A stretch of 64,000 nt of DNA from CABMKH01 sp040797625 (lineage in GTDB: Bacteria; Bacillota; Clostridia; Tissierellales; Tissierellaceae), in assembly GCA_052067355.1 (NCBI GenBank), contig JBQHQH010000003.1, forward strand, positions 163,883-227,882, given 5' to 3'. Position 1 is the first letter of the stretch; every line of letters starts with the position of its first letter. Of this stretch, positions 34,536 to 42,447 are shown one piece after another. A program made the position numbers and the translations under genes. The notes beneath the pieces are model-generated. The model made no database searches. It saw nothing but the letters and a program-made list of their open reading frames with translations, and was not told where the DNA came from.

Positions 34536-35798
34536 TTGGAGATAATCGTGGTGGAGAAGAGCCCTCCATTAAAGGGGAATGTCAGAGTAAATGGGGCAAA
34601 AAATTCAGCTCTTCCAATATTGGCGGCTTCTTTGTTGGGAACTGAAGATATAATATTAGAAGATGTGCCAAATCTGAAAGATGTAGAGATAATGTGTGAG
34701 GTTCTTACTTCATTGGGAGCAGAGGTTGAGATCTTAGATAAGGGAATTATTAAAATCAATTCTAAAAATGTGGAAAATTATGTAACTAGATATGATCTTA
34801 TGAACAAGATGAGGGCATCTCTATTGGTAATGGGACCTCTATTGACTAGATTGGGAAAGACAATAAATTCTATGCCAGGAGGGTGTGCAATAGGTACAAG
34901 GCCTATAGATTTACATCTTAAGGGATTTAAAGCTTTAGGAGCTACTGTAGATACGGAGCATGGGAATATATCTGCTTATTCAGATAGACTAGTTGGAGAT
35001 AAGATATATTTAGACTTTCCATCTGTGGGAGCCACAGAAAATATCATGATGGCTGCAGCTATGGCAGAGGGAGAGACTATTATAGATAATGCTGCTATGG
35101 AGCCTGAGATTACAGATTTACAAAACTTTTTAAATAAATTAGGTGCTGATATTAAGGGAGCGGGTACATCTACTATCAAGGTTAAAGGTGTTAAAAAATT
35201 AGGTGGAACATCTCATCAGATTATACCTGATAGAATAGAAGCAGGTACGTTTTTAGTAGCGGCTGCTATCACAGGTGGAGATGTAGTTGTAGATAATGTA
35301 ATAACCAGCCATATTAAGCCAGTAATTGCAAAGCTTAAAGAGGCTGGAGTAGAGGTAATGGAAAATGGAGATAGTGTAAGGGTTATAGGCAATGGAAGTA
35401 TAAAGCCTATAGATATTAAGACCTTACCATATCCAGGTTTTCCAACAGATATGCAAGCACAATTTATGGCAATGATGACGATCTGTGAAGGTACAAGTGT
35501 TGCTATAGAGACTGTATTTGAAAATAGATTTATGCATGTAGATGAATTGAAGAGAATGGGCGCAGATATCAAGATAGATGGAAAATCTGCGATTATTCGT
35601 GGCGTCAAGAGTTTAACTGGAGCACCAGTGAAGGCTTCAGATTTAAGAGCAGGTGCAGCCTTAGTTTTAGCAGGTCTTGTGGCAGATGGTGTCACTGAAA
35701 TAGAAAACGTATATCATATAGATAGAGGATATGATGGTATAGAAGAGAGATTTGCAAATTTAGGAGCAAGGATATATAGAAAGACAGTAGATAGATAG
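34536..35798 (+). CDS. murA: UDP-N-acetylglucosamine 1-carboxyvinyltransferase
   Basis: First committed step of peptidoglycan synthesis: transfer of enolpyruvate from PEP to UDP-GlcNAc. 421 residues. The N-terminal Lys/Asn pair is in VNGAKNSALPILAA, and the fosfomycin-reactive Cys is present in MPGGCAIGTRPIDLHL near residue 115, so the enzyme should be fosfomycin-sensitive. The end YHIDRGYDGIEERFANLGA is typical. AGGAGG lies 7 bases before the TTG at 34536; the ATG at 34509 is an upstream in-frame codon inside ywmB. Confidence 0.96.
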   Translation: MEIIVVEKSPPLKGNVRVNGAKNSALPILAASLLGTEDIILEDVPNLKDVEIMCEVLTSLGAEVEILDKGIIKINSKNVENYVTRYDLMNKMRASLLVMGPLLTRLGKTINSMPGGCAIGTRPIDLHLKGFKALGATVDTEHGNISAYSDRLVGDKIYLDFPSVGATENIMMAAAMAEGETIIDNAAMEPEITDLQNFLNKLGADIKGAGTSTIKVKGVKKLGGTSHQIIPDRIEAGTFLVAAAITGGDVVVDNVITSHIKPVIAKLKEAGVEVMENGDSVRVIGNGSIKPIDIKTLPYPGFPTDMQAQFMAMMTICEGTSVAIETVFENRFMHVDELKRMGADIKIDGKSAIIRGVKSLTGAPVKASDLRAGAALVLAGLVADGVTEIENVYHIDRGYDGIEERFANLGARIYRKTVDR

Positions 35799-35801
35799 CT
35801 A

Positions 35802-35834
35802 AAAAAGGGGATTCTTAAGTGAATCTCCTTTTTA
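35802..35834 (+). terminator. murA terminator
   Basis: GGGGATTC pairs with GAATCTCC (one G-T pair) over a TTAAGT loop, flanked by A and T runs. Confidence 0.85.
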
Positions 35835-35920
35835 TAACGAATAGGAAAGTTTTCACTTTGAAAGATAAATTAATATAAATTTTTCTTATTGATGCGTCGA
35901 TAGACGCTTTTTTTATTTTT
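35831..35920 (+). repeat. intergenic repeat R1 copy
   Basis: TATAACGAATAGGAAAGTTT matches the copy at 26006. The right arm is mutated (ATAAATTTTTCTT). The 3' GCGTC/GACGC hairpin plus TTTTTTTATTTTTT is a strong terminator in its own right, at about 35893-35920. Confidence 0.75.
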
Positions 35921-35983
35921 TGGAATATATTCTTCTTAACTTGAATAAGTATATCTATATACTAATGAGATGAGGGTGAGGAG

Positions 35984-37015
35984 ATGAAAAAAATTGGCGT
36001 GTATATGTTTACGGTCTTAATAATAACTATATTTATCCCTACGGTTATTGTTAAGACTATTAAATTTGTACCTAGACCTAATTCTGTAGAGGGAAAGGGT
36101 TTTGAAAATAAAAAGTTGCCAATTATAAAGGAAAATCAGCAGAGTAACGTACAGGAGAAGGAGATAGAATATATCAAAGTATTCAACAATAATACTAAGG
36201 AAGTAGAGAATTTACCATTAGAAGAATATGTAAAGGGAGTAGTGGCAGCAGAGATGCCAGCAAGATTTCATATAGAGGCATTAAAAGCTCAAGCCATTGC
36301 TGCAAGGACTTATGCCGTAAGTAGAAATATAAAATACAAAGACGGTCATCCAGATCATAAAGATGCACCTCTATGTTCAGGAGTACATTGCCAAGCATAT
36401 CTATCTTTAAAAGAGCTAGAGGATATTCATGGGAAGGATTGGATTACTAATTATTGGGGGAAGATTGAAGATGCAGTAGAGACTACTAAGAATATGGTGA
36501 TTTACTATGAAGGAGAGATAATAGAGCCACTTTACCACTCTAGTAGTGGAGGTATGACCGAGGATGCAGTAAATGTATTTGCCGTAGATTCTCCATATCT
36601 TAAATCAGTAGAAAGTCCATATGAAGAAGAGTCTCCTAAATATAGAGAAACTAAGACCTTGACAGTAGAAGAATTTATAGAAAAATTGAATAAAAAGTTC
36701 CCTAAGGTCAAGATGTCCAGGGATAATTTTCTAGATAAAATCAAGTTAGTGGAGAAGACTTCTAGTGGAAGAATAAAGAGAATTGCCATAGGTGAGGATA
36801 TCGTAGATGGTAGGGAGATAAGAGAGTTATTTGGATTAAATTCCACCAACTTTAAGATAACCTACGATAAGAGTATAAACTTAATAGAGATAGAGACATA
36901 TGGAAATGGTCATGGAGTAGGTATGAGCCAATGGGGAGCTAATGGTATGGCCAAGAATGGCAAAACTTTTGAAGAGATATTAAAACACTATTATAGTGGA
37001 ATAGATATTAAATGA
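35984..37015 (+). CDS. spoIID: stage II sporulation protein D
   Basis: Lytic transglycosylase of the engulfment machinery, acting with SpoIIM and SpoIIP under sigma-E. 343 residues with an N-terminal anchor helix at 6-25 (MFTVLIITIFIPTVIVKTI). The catalytic-region motif is EEYVKGVVAAEMPARFHIEA near residue 77, with ALKAQAIAARTYA, HSSSGGMTEDA and the C-terminal GHGVGMSQWGANGMA. GAGGAG precedes the ATG. Gene order murA-spoIID-spoIIQ-spoIIID-mbl is that of B. subtilis. Confidence 0.95.
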   Translation: MKKIGVYMFTVLIITIFIPTVIVKTIKFVPRPNSVEGKGFENKKLPIIKENQQSNVQEKEIEYIKVFNNNTKEVENLPLEEYVKGVVAAEMPARFHIEALKAQAIAARTYAVSRNIKYKDGHPDHKDAPLCSGVHCQAYLSLKELEDIHGKDWITNYWGKIEDAVETTKNMVIYYEGEIIEPLYHSSSGGMTEDAVNVFAVDSPYLKSVESPYEEESPKYRETKTLTVEEFIEKLNKKFPKVKMSRDNFLDKIKLVEKTSSGRIKRIAIGEDIVDGREIRELFGLNSTNFKITYDKSINLIEIETYGNGHGVGMSQWGANGMAKNGKTFEEILKHYYSGIDIK

Positions 37016-37043
37016 TGTAACTTCTGAAGAAGTTACATTTTTT
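37016..37043 (+). terminator. spoIID terminator
   Basis: TGTAACTTC and GAAGTTACA with a TGAA loop, then six T residues. It starts directly after the stop codon. Confidence 0.9.
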
Positions 37044-37101
37044 ATCCATTTTATGTATTAATTCCAATAGAGTGGAAATAATACAAAATGGAGGTGGAGT
37101 T

Positions 37102-37920
37102 ATGAGAGATAGACTCTTAAAGACTATTAAGGAGAATGGATTTTTAATATTTCTATTTATTTGCGTATGTTTAGTAGCGGCTAGTACCATATTTATAGCA
37201 ACCAAAGAAGTGGATAAGCCAAAGGATAAAAAAGATTTGGTGATTCTCGATGATGAAAATAAGAAAAATATATCTTTAAATATGGTATCAAAAGAAGAAG
37301 AGAAGGATACTATAGAAGCCAATACTATTGAAAATGCAGATATAGAAGAAAAATTAGAAGAAGAAAATCTAGAAGCAAATCTAGAAGCAAATCCAGAGGA
37401 AAGTAAATTAGAAGATGGAGAATCAGAAGAAGTATTTCGTGAAGATACTGATATCCAAGATTCAGATGAGATTGAATTTATTGATGATAGAAACTATGAG
37501 TCAGTAGAAAAAGTCAATAGGTTTATCATGCCAGCAGATGGTGAAATAATCACTGAATTTACTGAAGACAGTCTCATATATTCTAAGACGCTAGATGAGT
37601 GGAGAGGCCATTCAGGAATAGATATAAAATTGGATATCGGTACAAAAGTAAAAGCTATTGGTGATGGAGTAGTAAAAGATGTATATGAAGATAGCTTGTG
37701 GGGCAATGTAATAGTTATAGACCATGGAGATGGCATTGAGAGTAAGTATTCTAATCTTGGGACTAGAGATATGGTGAATGTAGGAGTGAAAGTTAAGCAG
37801 GGAGACCATATAAGTACAGTTGGGAATTCAGCGGGAATAGAGATGTTGATGGATAGTCATTTGCATTTTGAAATCATAAAAGACGGAAAAATAGTGGATC
37901 CACGTTCTATTATGAGGTGA
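37102..37920 (+). CDS. spoIIQ: SpoIIQ-like membrane-anchored M23 peptidase-fold protein
   Basis: 272 residues: one helix near 13-33 (FLIFLFICVCLVAASTIFIA), a strongly acidic linker with Glu-rich near-repeats (EENLEANLEANPEES) to about residue 130, and a C-terminal LytM domain. All four metal ligands of M23 appear present: His and Asp in GHSGIDI and the HxH of SHLHFEI. B. subtilis SpoIIQ has lost one of these, while clostridial versions keep them. SpoIIQ pairs with SpoIIIAH across the forespore gap. GGAGGTGGAG precedes the ATG at 37102; the frame opens earlier at 37072. Confidence 0.85.
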   Translation: MRDRLLKTIKENGFLIFLFICVCLVAASTIFIATKEVDKPKDKKDLVILDDENKKNISLNMVSKEEEKDTIEANTIENADIEEKLEEENLEANLEANPEESKLEDGESEEVFREDTDIQDSDEIEFIDDRNYESVEKVNRFIMPADGEIITEFTEDSLIYSKTLDEWRGHSGIDIKLDIGTKVKAIGDGVVKDVYEDSLWGNVIVIDHGDGIESKYSNLGTRDMVNVGVKVKQGDHISTVGNSAGIEMLMDSHLHFEIIKDGKIVDPRSIMR

Positions 37921-37971
37921 GAAGGCATAAATATTAAGTAAAATACCCAAAAATTCGGAGGGGGTTATTAA

Positions 37972-38226
37972 GTGAAAGATTATATAGAAGAGAGAACTCT
38001 AGAAATAGCAAAGTACATATTAAGTGAAGGTGCTACTGTTAGGCAGGCAGCCAGTATTTTTGGTGTTAGCAAGAGTACTGTTCACAAAGATGTTACTGAG
38101 CGCTTACCTAAGATAAACCCTCTTATCGCAGATATGGTTAAGGAAATACTAGAGACTAATAAAGCTGAAAGACATATCAGAGGCGGGGAAGCAACAAAAC
38201 AAAAATATAAGGCGATGAACGAATAA
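37972..38226 (+). CDS. spoIIID: sporulation transcription factor SpoIIID
   Basis: A small 84-residue DNA-binding protein that tunes mother-cell sigma-E and sigma-K genes. The helix-turn-helix is TVRQAASIFGVSKSTVHKDV at about 20-40, and the basic C-terminal tail (AERHIRGGEATKQKYK) makes extra DNA contacts. GTG start with GGAGGGGG upstream. It ends at its own terminator, with mreB next. Confidence 0.96.
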   Translation: MKDYIEERTLEIAKYILSEGATVRQAASIFGVSKSTVHKDVTERLPKINPLIADMVKEILETNKAERHIRGGEATKQKYKAMNE

Positions 38227-38253
38227 AAAAAGTCCTAAATCTAGGACTTTTTT
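38225..38253 (+). terminator. spoIIID terminator
   Basis: AGTCCTA and TAGGACT with a 4-base loop, between A and T runs; the left arm touches the stop codon. Confidence 0.9.
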
Positions 38254-38298
38254 AATTGGAAAAATATTTTGTGAAAAAAGAAGGATTTTTAGGACTTA

Positions 38299-38305
38299 TG
38301 TCGAA
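38299..38305 (+). promoter_or_regulatory. Spo0A box upstream of mreB
   Basis: TGTCGAA, the exact 0A-box core, 43 bases before the mreB start, followed by a TATAAT-like sequence at about 38314-38320. Confidence 0.4.
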
Positions 38306-38347
38306 TACTATAGTATAATATATGAAAAAAATGGAAGGAGAATCGTG

Positions 38348-39352
38348 GTGTCTTTAAGATCAGATGTAGGGATAGATTTAGGAACATCCAGTATTTTAGT
38401 ATATGTAAAGGGTAGAGGCGTAGTACTTCAGGAACCTTCCGTAGTAGCTATAGATCAATATACCAATAAGTTTCTAGCTGTAGGGGAAGAGGCTAGACGA
38501 ATGTTAGGACGCACACCTGGAAATATAATAGCAACGAGACCATTAAAAAATGGGGTTATATCTGATTATGATATAACTGAAAGAATGTTAAGATATTTTA
38601 TGCAAAAATCTTTAAATAGGTCAATATTTAAACCACGAGTAGTAATATGTGTGCCAAGTGGTATTACTGAAGTGGAAAAAAGAGCAGTAGTAGAAGCAAG
38701 TAATCATGCAGGTGCAGTTAAGACCTATATAATAGAAGAGCCAATAGCTGCTGCAATTGGAGCAGATATAGATATTACTGAACCAGACGGAAATATGGTA
38801 ATAGATATAGGCGGGGGTACTACAGATGTGGCAGTAATATCCCTAGGAGGAATAGTAGTAAATACATCCATAAAAGTAGCTGGAGATGACTGTGATGATG
38901 CAATAGCTAGGTTTATAAGAAAAAAATATAATATGATGATTGGAGAGAGGACAGCAGAAGATTTAAAACAAAAGATAGGATGCGTATATCCTGTAGAAGA
39001 AGAACAGTATGAGGACATAAAGGGAAGGAATCTCATGACTGGACTTCCGATGAATATAAAGGTAAGCAGTAGTGATATGTTAGAAGCTTTACAAGACACT
39101 GTACACGAGATCATTGAGGCAGTGCATTCAGTATTAGAAAAAACTCCACCAGAATTAGCAGCAGATATAGGAAATAAAGGAATTGTAATGACAGGCGGGG
39201 GAGCATTGCTTCAGGGAATGGACAAGTTGATTCAAAATAAAACTGGAATATCAGTTAGAATAGCAGAAAACGCAGTGGAATGTGTGGCAATTGGAACAGG
39301 CAGGTCTTTAGACTGGCTAAAAAATCTAGAGGAAGGCTATAATAATAGATAA
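38348..39352 (+). CDS. mreB: rod-shape protein of the MreB/Mbl family
   Basis: Actin-like protein forming membrane-bound filaments that guide cell-wall elongation. Phosphate-1 motif VGIDLGTSSILVYVKGRG, phosphate-2 NMVIDIGGGTTDVAVISLGG, adenosine motif IVMTGGGALLQGMDKLI. About 334 residues. Two GTG codons (38345, 38348) can start; GGAAGGAG is 7 bases before the second. Position after spoIIID corresponds to mbl in B. subtilis. A Spo0A-box-like sequence in the leader suggests a link to sporulation entry; this is inference. Confidence 0.94.
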   Translation: MSLRSDVGIDLGTSSILVYVKGRGVVLQEPSVVAIDQYTNKFLAVGEEARRMLGRTPGNIIATRPLKNGVISDYDITERMLRYFMQKSLNRSIFKPRVVICVPSGITEVEKRAVVEASNHAGAVKTYIIEEPIAAAIGADIDITEPDGNMVIDIGGGTTDVAVISLGGIVVNTSIKVAGDDCDDAIARFIRKKYNMMIGERTAEDLKQKIGCVYPVEEEQYEDIKGRNLMTGLPMNIKVSSSDMLEALQDTVHEIIEAVHSVLEKTPPELAADIGNKGIVMTGGGALLQGMDKLIQNKTGISVRIAENAVECVAIGTGRSLDWLKNLEEGYNNR

Positions 39353-39388
39353 AAAAAGTATTTAGGAGAAACTCCTAAATACTTTTTT
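39352..39388. terminator. bidirectional terminator between mreB and the glycosidase gene
   Basis: Seventeen-base perfect stem (AAAAAAGTATTTAGGAG and complement) with an AAA loop. It ends 2 bases before the stop codon of the convergent gene. Confidence 0.92.
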
Positions 39389-39389
39389 G

Positions 39390-42227
39390 TTATTGAAATA
39401 TTTTATTTATCTGATATGAGATTTCATCTCCATTTACTACAAATTCAACTAAAGATAATCTCTTCATATCTTCAGGAGCTTTTAAATCTCTAGTATCTAA
39501 TCCTATATACCTAACACCATCTTTAAGTTCTGATGTGTTTGAACTTCCACCATGTACTACAAAGATATTTTTTCCATCTTCTTTGGATTTTGCCAATATA
39601 TCATGGAACAGTTCTGCTTCTAGACTGTCACTAAATCCATTTGAACCAAATACAGGAGTCGGTAACAACAAGATGATATTTGATTCTTCTATTGTCTCTA
39701 TATCTTTTTTAAGCTTTATCCATTGTTCTGCATTGGCAGCTCTTATACCACCATTTTTGGAGTTTAGACTTATGAACAATGTATCTTGATGCTTATTTGT
39801 CTTGTAAGCTGTAGATGCATCTATATAGGTATATGTCTTGAGTCCAGATTTAAATCCGTCTGAAATTCCGTTTAAAAATACAGCAATTTTATTTTCGTTT
39901 ATCTTAGATCTTACTACTTTACTTGCTTCATATCCTGCTATATTGTCAATTCCCTTAGGTTCATGTGCTACGACAAATGTAAATCCATTTTCTTCAACAG
40001 TAGATTTTTTATTTGCCTCGTCTACAAGTTTAGTAGGAGTAGGTAATTCTATATTACCTATAGTAGATGGATAACTAGCAGTTAGATTATCTACTAATAT
40101 TTCACCAGTATATTTTTTAAGACTGTCAGTTTCAGCTACATATATCCTCTGTAAAGTTATAGGATAGGATATATTGTTAGGGATATTTGCCTCTACATAT
40201 CTCCAATCGGACCAGTCTATAGTTTTGGCGAAGTCTATCAGATGTTCCTTTCCAGAAGCATCTTTTATGCTTGTTCTTAACCAACTTCCACTACTATCTC
40301 CTTTTACCCATAATCCAAGTTTCTTAGGCTTGTCTTTTAGTTTTAGACCGGAACTTTCAGGATTTAGATTTAGATAAGCTACTCTTGTACCGTCTCCTTG
40401 AGAGAAATCATACTTAAGGGCAATACTGTGATTTCCATCTTTGGCATCATCATTAAGAGCTATACTTCCAGTTACAGAGCTTGGATAAGGACTAAAGGCA
40501 TAATTGTCAAGAGTTTCAAAGCTATCTATTAGAACACTCTTTGTACCCATGGATACCATTATATTTTCTATTCCATCTCCAGCTTCAGCTATTATGGCTC
40601 CACCTTGACCACTATCGTTGCTGTAGAATATTCCATCTTCAATATACCCTATATCTCCTACTACATGGAATTTTATATCTTCAGGATATATTCTAGCTTC
40701 AGTACCATTTATATTTTTTCCGTAGAAAGAAGGAAGTTTATATTCACTATTTATATCTATATAGAAGTCTTTAATATCAGTGGTTATATCTTTTATATCA
40801 CCTAATACTTTTAACTCTCCTTCACCTTCTATACCATTATAATTGGCTATTATCTTTGCATTTCCTGAAGTAGTAGCTGTAAACTTGTTTCCGTTAAATG
40901 TACCTTCTACTCCTTCGACTCTAAATTCAGCTAGAGAGCGATCTATTTCCATAGGATTATAGTTTTCATCATATCCTTTGATTGCAATATTTCTAGTTGT
41001 ATTTACAAACATCTTTGGTTCAGCTATTGAAACTTCAATATGAGCTAGTTCACCTTTTGGAGCATTAGAAAAGATTCCAACACTATTTACTACACTTCTT
41101 TCGCTACCCTCAGAAGGTTTATTTACAAGTTTAGACTTGCTTTCACCAAGTGGTTTTATAGCCATAGCTGTAGAACCACCACCATCTAAATTCATTGCAT
41201 TATATGCACCTAGTTCTTTTAGAATGGCTCCAAACATCTCTTGACTGACACCTTTAAATGAAGTATCTCTTCCATCAATAGTTACTAAGATTAACTCCGT
41301 ACTATCTTTATTGATTCCTATACCTGTTCTAGGCTGATTGCCTTTACTGTTTATATTTGTAAGGGATAGTTCTCCATCTTTTAAGATGATGCTTCCGCCA
41401 CCTATAGCAAATTTGATACCTTCAACATCTGGAACAGTTTGGACTTCCAAATTGACAACATCATTTTTTGAGAAATTACGAAGAGCTTCAGCATTTTTTC
41501 CTCTACCTGCTATGACATAGCCATTTTCTTGAGGAATATCAAATGCAGCTTGTCCCACTCTTACTTCTTGTACCATATTATCTTTTACTAGGACTTCCAC
41601 TAGATCATTGTGGAATCTATTACCTATGGATTTACTTCCCCAGTTTTTATTTAACACAGTTAGAGTATCAAATTCTGGTGTTACCTTGTTTAAGGTATTT
41701 ATAACTACTGCAGTTCCCTTAGTTAAATTAGTAGCGTTGATACGTCTATCTAAATATCCTACATTTCCCTGATTTGAATTAGTTAGATAGAAACTAGGTA
41801 GAGCATAGCTCAATTCAATAGGAGAGGATATGACTTCTCCATCATTGATCAATGTTCCCATAGCCGATGGAAGTGGACTATAGTTAAAATAATCTCCGTT
41901 GACAGCTGCTAGTGCATTATGCTTGTCTACCATAACACTAACCCTATCCCTATTAGGTATTCCGTTTTCATTGAAGAGTCCCTTTAGCTCTGTATATTCA
42001 TCACTAAGATCTACTCTAAGTACGTTTATATTCCACCAACCAGATACTGTAAATCTTTTGATATTCTCATAGGTAACTCCTGAAGACAATTTCTGGATAT
42101 CTTTAGTTTCATATATAGAATATGGCATATTTACTGTAATTTTATTAGCGTATACAGGGGTTATAGTAGTCATAATTGTAGTAGCTGCTACTATAGTGAG
42201 AAATACCTTTTTTACTGTTTTTTTCAT
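39390..42227 (-). CDS. large secreted phosphodiester glycosidase (NAGPA family) with accessory domains
   Basis: 945 residues with a signal peptide at 1-27. The phosphodiester glycosidase (exopolysaccharide/NAGPA) domain spans about 85-390, with IAGRGKNAEAL, QPRTGIGINKD and the conserved YNAMNLDGGGSTAMAI. Next come a Big-like Ig segment (about 395-475), a beta-rich linker and a carbohydrate-binding-like jelly roll (about 565-715; LGLWVKGDSSGSWLR, SDWRYVEANIP, GEILVDNLTASYP). The last 200 residues resemble a calcineurin-type phosphoesterase (FISLNSKNGGIRAANAEQW, NIFVVHGGSS) but lack the usual metal motifs. Probably acts on wall or capsule glycans outside the cell. No anchor motif at the C-terminus. 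Confidence 0.85.
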   Translation of the reverse strand: MKKTVKKVFLTIVAATTIMTTITPVYANKITVNMPYSIYETKDIQKLSSGVTYENIKRFTVSGWWNINVLRVDLSDEYTELKGLFNENGIPNRDRVSVMVDKHNALAAVNGDYFNYSPLPSAMGTLINDGEVISSPIELSYALPSFYLTNSNQGNVGYLDRRINATNLTKGTAVVINTLNKVTPEFDTLTVLNKNWGSKSIGNRFHNDLVEVLVKDNMVQEVRVGQAAFDIPQENGYVIAGRGKNAEALRNFSKNDVVNLEVQTVPDVEGIKFAIGGGSIILKDGELSLTNINSKGNQPRTGIGINKDSTELILVTIDGRDTSFKGVSQEMFGAILKELGAYNAMNLDGGGSTAMAIKPLGESKSKLVNKPSEGSERSVVNSVGIFSNAPKGELAHIEVSIAEPKMFVNTTRNIAIKGYDENYNPMEIDRSLAEFRVEGVEGTFNGNKFTATTSGNAKIIANYNGIEGEGELKVLGDIKDITTDIKDFYIDINSEYKLPSFYGKNINGTEARIYPEDIKFHVVGDIGYIEDGIFYSNDSGQGGAIIAEAGDGIENIMVSMGTKSVLIDSFETLDNYAFSPYPSSVTGSIALNDDAKDGNHSIALKYDFSQGDGTRVAYLNLNPESSGLKLKDKPKKLGLWVKGDSSGSWLRTSIKDASGKEHLIDFAKTIDWSDWRYVEANIPNNISYPITLQRIYVAETDSLKKYTGEILVDNLTASYPSTIGNIELPTPTKLVDEANKKSTVEENGFTFVVAHEPKGIDNIAGYEASKVVRSKINENKIAVFLNGISDGFKSGLKTYTYIDASTAYKTNKHQDTLFISLNSKNGGIRAANAEQWIKLKKDIETIEESNIILLLPTPVFGSNGFSDSLEAELFHDILAKSKEDGKNIFVVHGGSSNTSELKDGVRYIGLDTRDLKAPEDMKRLSLVEFVVNGDEISYQINKIFQ

Positions 42228-42369
42228 CCAATCACCTCTTATAATTTCTTCTTTCTATATTGTTGATAGTTGTATTATATAATTTTTATATATCAATTTG
42301 ATTACAATTATATTAAATCTATCTAACAAATTTGAAATAGGGTGATAAATACAAAGATTATTTCCAAAA

Positions 42370-42401
42370 ATGACGATTTAATGACGATTATAAAGTATAA
42401 T
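42370..42401 (+). promoter_or_regulatory. promoter of the YjiH-family gene with a doubled GACGAT element
   Basis: ATGACGATT occurs at 42370 and again at 42381, 11 bases (one helical turn) apart. TATAAT is at 42396-42401. The ACGATT of the first copy is exactly where a -35 should be (17-base spacer), without resembling TTGACA. The hutU promoter has the same arrangement. Confidence 0.55.
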
Positions 42402-42447
42402 TAGAATTATCACAATAGTAAGAATAGTGAAAAGGGAGTGAAGTATC

